64,000 nt of DNA from the NCBI RefSeq assembly GCF_003265225.1, contig NZ_CP022013.1:310001-374000 (forward strand). Direction: 5' to 3'. This document shows positions 1 through 8,962 of this stretch, one piece after another. The position numbers were made by a program, and so were the translations under genes. Each line of letters begins with the position of its first letter. Position 1 is the first letter of the stretch. The notes below the pieces were generated by a model, which was not told where the DNA came from, did not search any database, and saw only the letters and a list, made by a program, of their open reading frames with translations. Source of the DNA: Mergibacter septicus (lineage in GTDB: Bacteria; Pseudomonadota; Gammaproteobacteria; Enterobacterales; Pasteurellaceae).

Positions 1-765
1 AGGGGCTTTTCCAAAACTATCAGCATAAATTTTTGCTGCAGTTGCATCACCTTCCCCACGCAATTCTTGTGCTGTTTTATTTGCATTCGCTAAGATAACT
101 GTTACCTTACGATCTGCATCAGCTTGAATAAAGGCAGCTTGTTCTCGACCTTGTGAACGGTGTTCACGTGCTACGGCATCACGTTCAGCACGCATACGTT
201 GATAGATTGAAGCAGATACTTCATCAGGTAAGTTGATCTGTTTAATTCTCACATCAACGACTTTAATACCTAAATCAGAGGTGCTATCAGCACTATTATT
301 TAACGCATTGCGGGTGTCTAGCATGACTTCCCCACGTGTGCCAGAAACAATATCTTTAATGGTTCTTGCCCCAATTTCTGAACGTAGGCGATCATTAACT
401 TTACGTCTTAATAGGTTTGCTGCTCGAGTATAATCTCCACCGCCTGTTGAGGTGAAGAATTTACCAAAATCAACAATTTTCCATTTAACGTACGAATCCA
501 CTAAGAGATCTTTTTTCTCCACAGTAACAAAACGATCTGCCTGACCATCTAGGGTTTGTAACCGAGCATCAAGCACTTTTGGGGTATCAATCAACGGGAG
601 TTTAAAATGTAATCCGGGTTGATAGACAACGGTTTTATTGTCGCTATCACGTTGTACTTTACCAAAGCGTAACATAATCGCACGGCTACCTTCGGTAACA
701 GTGAAGATACTTAAATAAACCAACAGCGCAATAACTAAAACAGCAGGGACTAAAAATTTACGCAT
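1..765 (-). CDS. hflC: HflC, FtsH-modulating membrane protein (partial, C-terminus off the left edge)
   Basis: Partial gene: 255 codons are visible from the ATG at 765 and no stop is reached before base 1. The product starts with a short cytoplasmic end and one membrane segment (about residues 5-25, MRKFLVPAVLVIALLVYL), followed by an SPFH/prohibitin domain with the family-like stretch GSRAIMLRFGKV and a helical part (QADADRKVTVILANANKTAQ). HflC pairs with HflK in a large periplasm-facing inner-membrane assembly around the FtsH protease and limits its activity. Its ATG overlaps the hflK stop by one base (TAATG), so the two are translationally coupled. Seen: frame and motifs. Known: family role. 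The missing end should be about 40 residues. Confidence 0.95.
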   Translation of the reverse strand, partial: MRKFLVPAVLVIALLVYLSIFTVTEGSRAIMLRFGKVQRDSDNKTVVYQPGLHFKLPLIDTPKVLDARLQTLDGQADRFVTVEKKDLLVDSYVKWKIVDFGKFFTSTGGGDYTRAANLLRRKVNDRLRSEIGARTIKDIVSGTRGEVMLDTRNALNNSADSTSDLGIKVVDVRIKQINLPDEVSASIYQRMRAERDAVAREHRSQGREQAAFIQADADRKVTVILANANKTAQELRGEGDATAAKIYADSFGKAP

Positions 766-2015
766 TATTCAAATCTCCCATGTCGAGTATTTGGTTGTGG
801 TTGAATTAGAGTTTCCCTTTCTTGAGGGTAATGTATTTGCACTGGTGATGTAGGTAAATCACTTACTTTTGGTTGTAATTTACTACTTGCTTGAGGTGCA
901 GTTTTTGTTACCGTTTTTTGATTAAGTAATTGCTCTAACGGTAGAACAGTCAGATTGTTACCTGTGTTATCTAGTAATATTTTTGGTGTTGCCGTCATTA
1001 TTTTTTCCATATTGTCTAGATATAAGCGATCTTTCATAATTTGTGGATTCGCCTTAAATTCAGGCAATAATTGATTAAAGCGTTCTGCTTCCCCTTGTGC
1101 ATTTAATACAACTTGTTGTTTATAAGCATTTGCTTCTTCAATAATTTTTTGTGCATTACCACGTGCAATAGGTTCACGTTCACGTGCATAAGCTTCAGCT
1201 TCACGAATTAAACGTTGTTCATCTTCTTGTGCTTTAATTGCATCGTCAAAAGCATCTTTTACAGCTTCAGGTGGTCGAGCAGATTGGAAATTGACATCAA
1301 CGACTTCTAATCCCATATGGTATGGTTTAATAATCTCATTCAGTTCTTTCCAAGTTCTTTCTCTTACAACAGAACGTCCAGTGGTTAAGATATCGTCCAT
1401 TGTCATATGGCCGATAACATAGCGTAATGCACTATCTGTTGCTTGGCTTAAGCTATCTTGAGGTTCAACAACATTAAAGAGAAATTGTGCTGGATCTTGG
1501 ATACGATATTGTACGGTCATTTCAACCGTTACCATATTTTCATCTTGTGTCAGCATTGAGCCTTGAGCTCGTAGTTCACTGATACGTTCAACATTAACAG
1601 GGATAATTTGATCGATGAAAGTTGGTTTCCAATTTAAACCCGGTTGAACAATACCATTTACTTTACCAAAACGTAAAACAACACCTCGTTCAGCTTCCTT
1701 AATTGTATAAAAACCGCTAATGACCCATAGAATAATAGCTATCACAATAGCGATAGGTAGGAATTTACCTAAGCCGAAACTTCCATTATTTTGGTTAGCA
1801 TTACCACCATTGCCTGTTAGTTTTTTTAGCAGGTTTTCAAAGATTTCAACTAAATCAGGTAATTCTTGATTGTTAGTATTACCTTTGCGTTCAGTTTGAT
1901 CAGACGTATTATTTCCTTGCGGTTGCTTCGGATCACGTCCATTTGATTCGGATGTTCCTGGCTTTGCCCAAGGATCTTGGTTTGAGCCGTTGTTGTTTCC
2001 GTGATTCCACGACAT
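765..2015 (-). CDS. hflK: HflK, FtsH-modulating membrane protein
   Basis: Product of 416 residues. A Gly/Asn/Gln-rich cytoplasmic N-terminus (starting MSWNHGNNNGSNQDPW) precedes one membrane segment at about residues 83-105, then an SPFH domain with ERGVVLRFGKV and a helical stretch ending in NAQGEAERFNQLLPEF. The C-terminal tail is Pro/Gln-rich. I chose the ATG at 2015 because MSWNH is the usual HflK start and GGAG lies 7 bases upstream; in-frame ATGs at 2018 and 2027 are less well placed. It forms a complex with HflC that modulates FtsH proteolysis at the inner membrane. The gene begins 43 bases after a tRNA-Arg gene on the same strand, so it may share that transcript. Confidence 0.95.
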   Translation of the reverse strand: MSWNHGNNNGSNQDPWAKPGTSESNGRDPKQPQGNNTSDQTERKGNTNNQELPDLVEIFENLLKKLTGNGGNANQNNGSFGLGKFLPIAIVIAIILWVISGFYTIKEAERGVVLRFGKVNGIVQPGLNWKPTFIDQIIPVNVERISELRAQGSMLTQDENMVTVEMTVQYRIQDPAQFLFNVVEPQDSLSQATDSALRYVIGHMTMDDILTTGRSVVRERTWKELNEIIKPYHMGLEVVDVNFQSARPPEAVKDAFDDAIKAQEDEQRLIREAEAYAREREPIARGNAQKIIEEANAYKQQVVLNAQGEAERFNQLLPEFKANPQIMKDRLYLDNMEKIMTATPKILLDNTGNNLTVLPLEQLLNQKTVTKTAPQASSKLQPKVSDLPTSPVQIHYPQERETLIQPQPNTRHGRFE

Positions 2016-2058
2016 CATTTTCTCCATTTGTTGACGTTATGAATAAAACATAGCAAAT

Positions 2059-2135
2059 TGGCGGACACGGGCGGATTTGAACCGCCGACCTACCCCTTAG
2101 GAGGGGGTTGCTCTATCCTGCTGAGCTACGTATCC
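2059..2135 (-). tRNA. tRNA-Arg (anticodon CCT)
   Basis: A 77-base cloverleaf on the minus strand. The acceptor arm GGATACG pairs with CGTGTCC, and the D arm is AGCTC...GAGC. The anticodon stem ACCCC/GGGGT encloses loop CTCCTAA, giving anticodon CCT that reads AGG codons. The T arm is GGCGG/CCGCC with TTCGAAT, and a discriminator G and encoded CCA follow. Its first ten bases are also the end of rapZ: the rapZ stop TAG is tRNA positions 8-10. I see no convincing promoter immediately upstream, so it is probably cut out of a rapZ-tRNA-hflKC transcript (inference). Confidence 0.95.
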
Positions 2136-2989
2136 AAAATATTCATTTTTGTTAATGAATTGTGTTGAATTTTAACGTTTTTTCCTTTGGTTTGGAAATA
2201 TTTCCCTAATTGTTCAGCTACATAAACCGAACGATGTTTACCACCAGTGCAGCCGATTGCAATAGTGAGGTAGCTACGATTATTTTGTTCTAAGAATGGT
2301 AGCCAATTTTCAATATAGGTACGAGTTGAATAAATAAAATCATCTACTACTTTATGCTGTTGTAAAAATTGAATAATTTCAGGATCTTGCCCTGTAAATG
2401 AGCGTAGTTCCAGTTCCCAATGAGGATTAGGAAGAAAGCGTGCATCAAAAACATAATCTGCATCTTTAGGAATGCCGTATTTAAAACCAAAAGATTTCAC
2501 TACTATTTGTAACGCTTTATCACTTGAACCAAGTAACAACTGACGTAATTTTTCTGTCAGTTGATGAGTTGAAAGTGATGAGGTATCAATAATATTGTTA
2601 GCATATTGTAATAGTGGGGCGAGTTTTTCTTGTTCCAGTTCAATTGCTGTTTCTAAGGGTAACCCTTGTCCTGATAAAGGATGTAGGCGGCGAGTATCGC
2701 TATAACGCCGAATTAAGTTATTACTATCACAGTTTAGAAAAATAATTTTTGTTTGGCAGGTATTTGGTAATTGCTGTAATACACATTCTAACTCAGTTTG
2801 AGTTGGAGGTAGATTCCGAATATCTAAGCTAATAGCGGTAGCTTGTTTTTGTTGCGGAAGTTGGTTTAGGAGTTGAGGTATAAATTCTAGCGGTAGGTTA
2901 TCAATACAGTAGTAACCTATATCTTCTAAGGCTCTTAGTGCAACCGATTTTCCTGCACCAGAACGTCCGCTGATAATGATAAGCTCCAT
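2126..2989 (-). CDS. rapZ: RapZ, RNase adapter / nucleotide-binding protein
   Basis: Product of 287 residues, the usual RapZ length. It has a Walker A motif GRSGAGKS at residues 8-15 and a C-terminal domain with the conserved [10 protein letters not shown] signature near residue 247. In enterobacteria RapZ binds small RNAs that control glucosamine-6-phosphate synthase and hands them to RNase E; whether those RNAs exist here cannot be seen. The gene follows ptsN after 24 bases, the standard neighbour. The last codons (GAT ACG TAG) lie inside the tRNA-Arg gene, so the C-terminal residues Asp-Thr and the stop are encoded by tRNA acceptor-stem bases. The tail TKMNILDT differs from the RHRxLEK-type ending I recall for E. 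coli RapZ. Confidence 0.95.
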   Translation of the reverse strand: MELIIISGRSGAGKSVALRALEDIGYYCIDNLPLEFIPQLLNQLPQQKQATAISLDIRNLPPTQTELECVLQQLPNTCQTKIIFLNCDSNNLIRRYSDTRRLHPLSGQGLPLETAIELEQEKLAPLLQYANNIIDTSSLSTHQLTEKLRQLLLGSSDKALQIVVKSFGFKYGIPKDADYVFDARFLPNPHWELELRSFTGQDPEIIQFLQQHKVVDDFIYSTRTYIENWLPFLEQNNRSYLTIAIGCTGGKHRSVYVAEQLGKYFQTKGKNVKIQHNSLTKMNILDT

Positions 2990-3013
2990 AATTCTACCTT
3001 TTACAATCTCGTG

Positions 3014-3541
3014 TTATGTTGGATTTGAGCCAACTAAAGTATCATTTTCTGCCAGTTCAGTAGGTGTTGTATTTTCTTTTGCTACCGCTTGCTGATCTGA
3101 TAAGGTAAATGCCATCCAGATTTCTTCAATATTAGATGCTGCACGAAGTTGCTTGCATAGATTTTTATCACTTAAGCGTTCGGCTAAACTTGGTAAAATT
3201 GAGGCACACTCGCCACAACAAGCTTCAGGAATCATAACAGCAAAAATCAGATCAACTTGGCGATGATCGGGGGCTTCATACTCAATAGGATTTTCAAGTT
3301 GGCAAAATACGGCAATCGGGTTGTTGCCTTGTGGTAATTTAGCGTGTGGAATAGCAATGCCATTATTAATCCCCGTATTGCCCATTTTTTCTCTTGTACA
3401 AAGGGCTTCAGAACAAGCAATTGGATCATCACCAGTTTGTTCTGCAATTAGATTAGCGATTAATTCAAAAATACGTTTTTTACTTGAGCTAATTAGCCCT
3501 TGACGAATGTTATTTATATCTAGTAATTGTGTAATTTGCAT
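3014..3541 (-). CDS. ptsN: PtsN, EIIA-Ntr phosphocarrier/regulator
   Basis: Product of 175 residues, slightly longer than the usual ~160. The active-site region NNGIAIPHAKL places the phosphorylatable histidine at residue 66. This is the IIA component of the nitrogen PTS, a cytoplasmic regulatory phosphorelay without known sugar transport. An odd feature is three close cysteines (EACCGECASI, about residues 107-116), where I recall non-cysteine residues in most homologues. The final ~20 residues (ENTTPTELAENDTLVGSNPT) form a polar tail. It lies 39 bases after lptB and 24 before rapZ; rpoN and hpf, which separate lptB and ptsN in E. coli, are absent here. Confidence 0.93.
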   Translation of the reverse strand: MQITQLLDINNIRQGLISSSKKRIFELIANLIAEQTGDDPIACSEALCTREKMGNTGINNGIAIPHAKLPQGNNPIAVFCQLENPIEYEAPDHRQVDLIFAVMIPEACCGECASILPSLAERLSDKNLCKQLRAASNIEEIWMAFTLSDQQAVAKENTTPTELAENDTLVGSNPT

Positions 3542-3580
3542 AAAAATGAGCTATGCTTCGTTTCAATAATACCGATTAAT

Positions 3581-4306
3581 TTAGAGTTTGAATTCGTGCC
3601 CTAAATAAACTTGTTTTACGATTTCATTATTTAGTATTTCAATTGGACTACCAGTGGCAATCACTTTGCCTTTACCTACAATATATGCTCTTTCACAAAC
3701 ATCAAGCGTTTCACGAACATTATGATCTGTGATTAATACACCAAGCCCTCGATCCCGTAATTCTTTAATGATATTTTTTATATCAATGACAGAAATAGGA
3801 TCGACACCGGCAAAAGGTTCATCTAATAAAATAAATTTAGGGTTGGCTGATAATGCTCTTGCAATTTCAACTCTTCGTCTTTCTCCCCCTGAAAGGGATT
3901 GCCCTAAATTATTACGAATATGTGTAAGGTTAAATTCTTCTAGTAGCTCTTCTGCTTTGTCTTTTTGTTGATTATCATCAAGATCTTGACGTAGTTGTAA
4001 GATAGACATTAAGTTGTCATAGACGGTTAAACGGCGAAATATTGAGGCTTCTTGTGGTAAATAGCCAATACCTTTTTTAGCACGTTGATGCATAGGTAAA
4101 GCACTAATATCTTGTTCATCAATTTTAATTGTACCACCGTCTTGGTGTACTAAACCTACAACCATATAGAAAGTCGTCGTTTTACCTGCACCATTTGGGC
4201 CTAACAAGCCGACAATTTCCCCTGAGCAAACATTTAAACTGACACCATTAACAACTTGGCGACCTTTATAACTTTTGGATAAATGTTCTGCTGATAATAC
4301 CGCCAT
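3581..4306 (-). CDS. lptB: LptB, LPS transport ABC ATPase
   Basis: Product of 241 residues, the standard LptB length. Walker A is GPNGAGKTT (36-44), the ABC signature LSGGE is at 138-142, Walker B FILLDEP at 158-164 and the switch histidine at about 195 (ITDHNVRE). LptB powers extraction of lipopolysaccharide from the inner membrane with LptF and LptG, and delivery through LptC and LptA. The gene starts 8 bases after lptA, in the conserved lptC-lptA-lptB order. Confidence 0.97.
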   Translation of the reverse strand: MAVLSAEHLSKSYKGRQVVNGVSLNVCSGEIVGLLGPNGAGKTTTFYMVVGLVHQDGGTIKIDEQDISALPMHQRAKKGIGYLPQEASIFRRLTVYDNLMSILQLRQDLDDNQQKDKAEELLEEFNLTHIRNNLGQSLSGGERRRVEIARALSANPKFILLDEPFAGVDPISVIDIKNIIKELRDRGLGVLITDHNVRETLDVCERAYIVGKGKVIATGSPIEILNNEIVKQVYLGHEFKL

Positions 4307-4314
4307 TATTGTTC

Positions 4315-4863
4315 CTATTGTTGTGTTGATTGTGGAGCTGTTTTTGGATTACGTGCTTGTTGTAATTGATTTGGTAAAAGCACTGTTTTTACTCTACTGC
4401 CATCAAAACCTGCTTTTAATTGCTGTTTTTTGACATCGTAAGTAATTAAATTACCACTAATTTTGCTATCTTGTTGTTGTAAAGAAGCGTTTCCGCTAAG
4501 TTGCAAAAATTCTTTTGCAACATCATAGTGCACTTTATCCGCTTTACCTTGGACAAGTTTACCATTATCAAGTTGTTGTTGAAATGTAACTGGCTTGCCG
4601 AAAGCTTCAATCAGATCAGTGTTTTTATTGTTATCTTTTTTATTTGAACGAATAATGATGACTTTATCTGCATTAATTTTCATAGAACCTTGAGTAATCA
4701 CTACCTGATCGGTAAAAGTAACTAAATTTTTTTCAAGATCAAGGGTTTGCTTATTTGAAACAACATTAATTGGTTGTTGGCTATCATTAGTCAGTGCAAA
4801 CAGGGTTGTGGTAGAAAACATTAATGCAAGTGTTAAGAAAATATGATTATGGCTTAATTTCAT
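4315..4863 (-). CDS. lptA: LptA, periplasmic LPS-bridge protein
   Basis: Product of 182 residues from the ATG at 4863. The frame is open further upstream, but the chosen start begins directly with a signal peptide ([20 protein letters not shown], cleavage expected after FALT or nearby), whereas the longer version would bury it. The mature part is an OstA-type beta-jellyroll: [16 protein letters not shown], then [17 protein letters not shown]. LptA polymerises in the periplasm to carry lipopolysaccharide from LptC to LptD. It overlaps lptC by 17 bases. The C-terminal tail ([12 protein letters not shown]) is polar and probably unstructured. Confidence 0.95.
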   Translation of the reverse strand: MKLSHNHIFLTLALMFSTTTLFALTNDSQQPINVVSNKQTLDLEKNLVTFTDQVVITQGSMKINADKVIIIRSNKKDNNKNTDLIEAFGKPVTFQQQLDNGKLVQGKADKVHYDVAKEFLQLSGNASLQQQDSKISGNLITYDVKKQQLKAGFDGSRVKTVLLPNQLQQARNPKTAPQSTQQ

Positions 4864-5410
4864 AAGATGTTTTAACCTGTTCTTTGAGGATCGCTGTTTT
4901 CGTGCGTAAGTTACCAATAAGTTTCTTGCCACTTGTAACAAAATTTTGTCCGATAATACTGGCTATTGTATCAGAAGTTATCTCTTGTGTCGTTAGGTTA
5001 ACTTCAGCTTGTTCAGTTTCAATTTTTTCTAATTTCGCATCAGGGGTTAGGTTTTGAATACGGACGTTTCCATTCAGCAAAAGATCGTTTTTTTTATTTA
5101 AAATAGCTTTGTCTGCTTTTAATACCCAGCTTTTGAGTATTTGACCATTATTCATTTCATAAATATATACTAAGGGCTTTTCAAAAATAGTTTGTTCGGT
5201 TTTAGCATAATATTTTACTGCGGTAGCACTGGCGACATACTGAATTGAACCATTAGGAGAATAGACGGTGGTACGCATATTTTTCCCAATATATTCAGGG
5301 GCATTGAGATCTGATGCGAGTTGTAAGGGTTGTGGTTGGTTTAGTGTATAAAACCAAGCCAGTAGTATAGCAGCAATAATAGCTAAAATAATATTCCAAA
5401 ATCTATTCAT
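4847..5410 (-). CDS. lptC: LptC, inner-membrane LPS transport protein
   Basis: Product of 187 residues with one N-terminal membrane anchor (about residues 5-23, FWNIILAIIAAILLAWFYTL) and a periplasmic jellyroll domain rich in beta strands. LptC receives lipopolysaccharide from LptBFG and passes it to LptA. TGAGGA sits just before the ATG at 5410. It is the first gene of the lptCAB-ptsN-rapZ run; the dld terminator lies upstream, so a promoter is expected between 5411 and 5490. Confidence 0.94.
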   Translation of the reverse strand: MNRFWNIILAIIAAILLAWFYTLNQPQPLQLASDLNAPEYIGKNMRTTVYSPNGSIQYVASATAVKYYAKTEQTIFEKPLVYIYEMNNGQILKSWVLKADKAILNKKNDLLLNGNVRIQNLTPDAKLEKIETEQAEVNLTTQEITSDTIASIIGQNFVTSGKKLIGNLRTKTAILKEQVKTSYEIKP

Positions 5411-5488
5411 AAATTCCTCAGCGATTAAGCAAGGGCGAATAATAGCATAATTTACTGAGTATCGTCATTGCCAGTGCATAGATTAGCG

Positions 5489-5530
5489 TAAAAAATCAAA
5501 GTGCGGAAAATATTAAACTATCCGCACTTT
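5489..5530 (-). terminator. Rho-independent terminator after dld, built from an inverted uptake-like word
   Basis: The arms AAAGTGCGGA (5498-5507) and TCCGCACTTT (5521-5530) form a perfect 10-bp stem with a 13-base loop. Read on the minus strand it is followed by a run of T's (A's at 5490-5495 on plus), 22 bases after the dld stop. The arm differs from the Haemophilus uptake word AAGTGCGGT only at the last base. Confidence 0.8.
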
Positions 5531-5552
5531 ACCTATTGATTTGCTTTTTATT

Positions 5553-7250
5553 TTACGCTTGCCAGTTTTTCTTTTTCGAGGTTTTACCTATTCCGGGGTT
5601 AAAGGTATTGGTTGGATCGAGTTGCTGATAGAAATTTTTTAATTCAGGTTTAGCATGGTAGAGATGTCCCACATTATGTTCTGCTGGATATTCGGCACCA
5701 CGTTGATCTAATAATGCTAACAGTTGTTGTTTTAATTGATGGACATCTTCCCCTTTTTTCGCAATATAATCTTGATGGAAGACATGGCACATAAAATGCC
5801 CATAATAGAGTTTATGGATAAATTTTTGATCCAATTCAGGTGGCAGAACTTCTAACCAGTCCGATTGATTGCGTGGTAGTGCAATATCCAGTGCAACAAT
5901 ATCTTCTACGGTGTCGTGATGAACCGCACGATAACGACCAGCAGCACCAGCGGCAACAAAGCGATGAAGCATTGCAGCTTGTGCTTCTTCAGCATTACAG
6001 ATAAAGAAATCTCCTGATTTATCAGAAAAATAGTGTGTTAAAAATTGTTTTGCTTCTTCAATGCCATCACCTGCCATTTTTAATATTAAATGGTGTTCGT
6101 ACTTTTGGCGGTATTCAAGCATTTTGGCTGGCAAGTGTTGAGGTAATAAGGTTGAAATAAATTGCAGTAGTTTGTCAGATAAACTTTCAGGTAAAAAACT
6201 AAATTTACTGCATATCCGATCAAAGCGATTTTTCATTGCAAAGAGTTTTGGCAGGTTATTCGTGCCAAGTTTTTTTATTGCCCAAAAGGTATCTTTGCCA
6301 TATTTTGTGGCAATATCAAAACCTTCACGGTGAATAAATTCGCCTGATACAGGTAAGTTTTTAAAGCTACCTAAGATAGTTCTTCTTACCGCATTAAGAT
6401 CGGCAATATCGTTAGTGCCGATATAAAAGACTTGAGTTGTTTTTTCTAAGGGAAAGGTATCAAGACGTACAGCAAAAACCATTACTTTACCAGCACAGCC
6501 TGACGCTTCATATAAACGGCGAGGATCAGCATTAAAGCGAGCAGGCGTATCTTCATCAATTTGGCGAACATGTTGGCAATAATGATGATCATGCCCTTGA
6601 CCGGCTTCCAAATTAATATCTGTTGCTTGATATTGTTGTTTTTCTAGGCGTGATAGGATTTCTTCTGGGGTATCCCCTAATTCAATTCCTAGATGGTTAA
6701 TTAGTTCTAATTCACCTTGTTGATTAACACGAGCAAAAATCGACATTTGAGTGTAGGTAGGACCACGTTGTACCAAAGACCCTCCTGCATTGTTACACAC
6801 ACCACCGATAACTGAAGCTCCAATACAAGAGGAACCGATAACTGAATGTACTTCACGATTATGTTTGGCTAATTCAGTCTCTAATTTGAATAAGGTACTA
6901 CCCGGTAAGCAAACGACTTGTTGAGCTTGGTTAATTAACTGAATCTGATCTAAACGCATTGTACTAATAATAACAATATCACGATCATAATCATCGCCAT
7001 CAGGGGTTGAACCTCCTGTCAACCCGGTGTTTGCCGCTTGAGTAATGACGATCACATCTGCTGCAACACAAGCTTTTAAAATGTACCATTGTTCAATTAA
7101 TGAACCCGGTATGGCTACAGCGAGTGCTTTTCCTTTACCAAAACGAAAACCTTGGCGGTATGGCAAAGTCTCATTAGGATCTGTAAGCAGATATTTTTTA
7201 CCAACAATTTGTTGCAGTTGTTCAATTAATGTTTGTGGCTGTGTCGTCAT
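5553..7250 (-). CDS. dld: Dld, quinone-dependent D-lactate dehydrogenase
   Basis: Product of 565 residues, close to the ~571 of E. coli Dld. The N-terminal FAD-binding domain contains TQAANTGLTGGSTPDGDDYD and VIGGVCNNAGGSLVQRGP. The middle is a substrate/membrane-binding domain with basic and aromatic stretches, and the C-terminus ends NTFNPGIGKTSKKKNW. It is a peripheral inner-membrane flavoenzyme oxidising D-lactate to pyruvate and passing electrons to quinone. It stands as its own unit, with a terminator directly after it; prmB upstream is 32 bases away on the same strand. Confidence 0.96.
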   Translation of the reverse strand: MTTQPQTLIEQLQQIVGKKYLLTDPNETLPYRQGFRFGKGKALAVAIPGSLIEQWYILKACVAADVIVITQAANTGLTGGSTPDGDDYDRDIVIISTMRLDQIQLINQAQQVVCLPGSTLFKLETELAKHNREVHSVIGSSCIGASVIGGVCNNAGGSLVQRGPTYTQMSIFARVNQQGELELINHLGIELGDTPEEILSRLEKQQYQATDINLEAGQGHDHHYCQHVRQIDEDTPARFNADPRRLYEASGCAGKVMVFAVRLDTFPLEKTTQVFYIGTNDIADLNAVRRTILGSFKNLPVSGEFIHREGFDIATKYGKDTFWAIKKLGTNNLPKLFAMKNRFDRICSKFSFLPESLSDKLLQFISTLLPQHLPAKMLEYRQKYEHHLILKMAGDGIEEAKQFLTHYFSDKSGDFFICNAEEAQAAMLHRFVAAGAAGRYRAVHHDTVEDIVALDIALPRNQSDWLEVLPPELDQKFIHKLYYGHFMCHVFHQDYIAKKGEDVHQLKQQLLALLDQRGAEYPAEHNVGHLYHAKPELKNFYQQLDPTNTFNPGIGKTSKKKNWQA

Positions 7251-7282
7251 ATTTATCTCCTACGTGTAGATAGTTATTCTAC

Positions 7283-8254
7283 TTAACGATAGCTTGCAAA
7301 TTGATCTTGTACTGAGAGTAACTGATCTTTGGTGAGCATAAAGATACCATCACCACCATGTTGGAATTTTAACCATTCAAAAGGTACATTAGGGAATTGT
7401 TCGATTAAATGCACCATACTATTTCCCACTTCACAAATTAGTACCCCGTTATCATTGAGGAAATCAGCTGCTTGCGCAAGAATGCGTTTAACGAGGACTA
7501 AACCATCTTGTCCTGCACCTAATGCTAATTCAGGTTCATGAAAAAATTCTGCTGGCATATCTGCTAGATCTTCTGCATCAACATAAGGTGGATTTGAGAC
7601 GATCAGATCATATTTGCTAGCAACTAAATCATTAAATAAATCAGACTTAAACGGGAATACCTGATCATTAACGTTATGACGATCGATATTAATTTCAGTA
7701 ACTTGTAAGGCATCGTCAGAAATATCAACCGCATCAATTTCAGTATTAGGGAATTTTTCAGCACAGGCGATTGCAATACAGCCACTACCAGTGCAGAGAT
7801 CTAGAATTTGTTTTGGTTCACTTTTTAAAAAACCTGTAAACCCATTTTGAATTAATTCAGCAATCGGTGAACGTGGTACGATAACTCTTTCATCAACATA
7901 AAATTCTAAACCACAAAACCACGCAGTATTGGTTAAATAAGCAATTGGTTTACGAGTTCCTAAACGCTCGATCACCAAATGAATAATATGTTGTCTTTCT
8001 TTCTGAGTTAAACGAGAGTTGGCGTATAATTCAACGGGGAGATCGATTGGTAAGTGTAAAGCGGATAGAACAAGTTGGACAACTTCATCCCACGGATTAT
8101 CATGTCCATGACCATGAAAGATATCAGAAGCGTTAAAACAGCTATATGCCCAGCGTAAATAATCTAAGAGAGAGTGCAAATCTTGACTAATGTTTCCTTG
8201 TTCTTGTTGAATGCCTACAACCAGTTCTTGATTATATAAAATCGGCGAAGTCAT
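7283..8254 (-). CDS. prmB: PrmB, ribosomal protein uL3 glutamine methyltransferase
   Basis: Product of 323 residues. An N-terminal helical domain precedes a Rossmann methyltransferase fold with the SAM-binding motif [12 protein letters not shown] (152-163) and the catalytic NPPY motif (221-224), which marks glutamine-amide methylation. PrmB modifies ribosomal protein L3 in the cytoplasm during 50S assembly; the related PrmC acts on release factors. The length and the extended N-terminus fit PrmB rather than PrmC. It is divergent from smrB, the same pairing as in E. coli, with about 160 bases between the starts. Confidence 0.94.
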   Translation of the reverse strand: MTSPILYNQELVVGIQQEQGNISQDLHSLLDYLRWAYSCFNASDIFHGHGHDNPWDEVVQLVLSALHLPIDLPVELYANSRLTQKERQHIIHLVIERLGTRKPIAYLTNTAWFCGLEFYVDERVIVPRSPIAELIQNGFTGFLKSEPKQILDLCTGSGCIAIACAEKFPNTEIDAVDISDDALQVTEINIDRHNVNDQVFPFKSDLFNDLVASKYDLIVSNPPYVDAEDLADMPAEFFHEPELALGAGQDGLVLVKRILAQAADFLNDNGVLICEVGNSMVHLIEQFPNVPFEWLKFQHGGDGIFMLTKDQLLSVQDQFASYR

Positions 8255-8414
8255 AAAAAAATCCTTTAACTATTTTCTGTATATTTATGAAATATATAAA
8301 TTATTAGTGTAAAGTGGCTTTTTATATCATACTTTTATAATTCAATGTACACTTTAGCCAAATAAATGTGACGAAATTCTCAATTAAAGAGAAATGTTAG
8401 TAAAAAGGAAGGTT

Positions 8415-8951
8415 ATGCAATTAAGTGATGAAGAAAAGCGTTTATTTCGACAAGCCGTACAGGGAACAAAAATCCTGACTCAAAATACGCTTGAACCACA
8501 GAGTAAATATAGAAATAGACTTAAACAAAATACTTTTTTAAAAATAGAAAATGAAAAACGCCAATTAAGGGAGCAGAACGATACCTTATTTTATTTTTCT
8601 GATGAATATGAACCACTATTAGATGAAGAAAAAGTAAAATATTTAAGATCTGGAGAAGATAAGCATTTACTTAAACAGCTTCGCCGAGGAGATTTTATAC
8701 CCGAATTATTTTTGGATTTACACGGTTTAACCCGAGAACAGGCAAAGCAGGAACTTGCTGCATTGATTTTAGCCTGTGAAAAAGAGAATATTATCTGTGC
8801 TTGTGTGATGACAGGTTATGGTACTTATACCTTAAAGCGACAAATTCCACGTTGGCTGGTTCAACATCCAAAAATAATCGCCATTCATCAAGCCCCCAAA
8901 GAGTGGGGTGGTGATGCGGCGATTTTAATTTTAGTCGAAACGATTAAATAA
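8415..8951 (+). CDS. smrB: SmrB, ribosome-collision endonuclease (Smr domain)
   Basis: Product of 178 residues from the ATG at 8415, which has AGGA five bases upstream. A helical N-terminal extension (SDEYEPLLDEE) leads to an Smr domain with the catalytic DLHG motif at 101-104 and a second loop TGYGTYTLK at 133-141. SmrB cuts mRNA between collided ribosomes. E. coli has HGHGKHILK in the second loop; here the first His, the Lys and the later His are replaced by Thr, Thr and Tyr, while the glycines are kept. The rest (HQAPKEWGGDAAILILVE) is highly conserved, so the protein is probably functional with a variant loop. The stop faces the era stop 11 bases away. Confidence 0.92.
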   Translation: MQLSDEEKRLFRQAVQGTKILTQNTLEPQSKYRNRLKQNTFLKIENEKRQLREQNDTLFYFSDEYEPLLDEEKVKYLRSGEDKHLLKQLRRGDFIPELFLDLHGLTREQAKQELAALILACEKENIICACVMTGYGTYTLKRQIPRWLVQHPKIIAIHQAPKEWGGDAAILILVETIK

Positions 8952-8962
8952 TAAGATGATGA

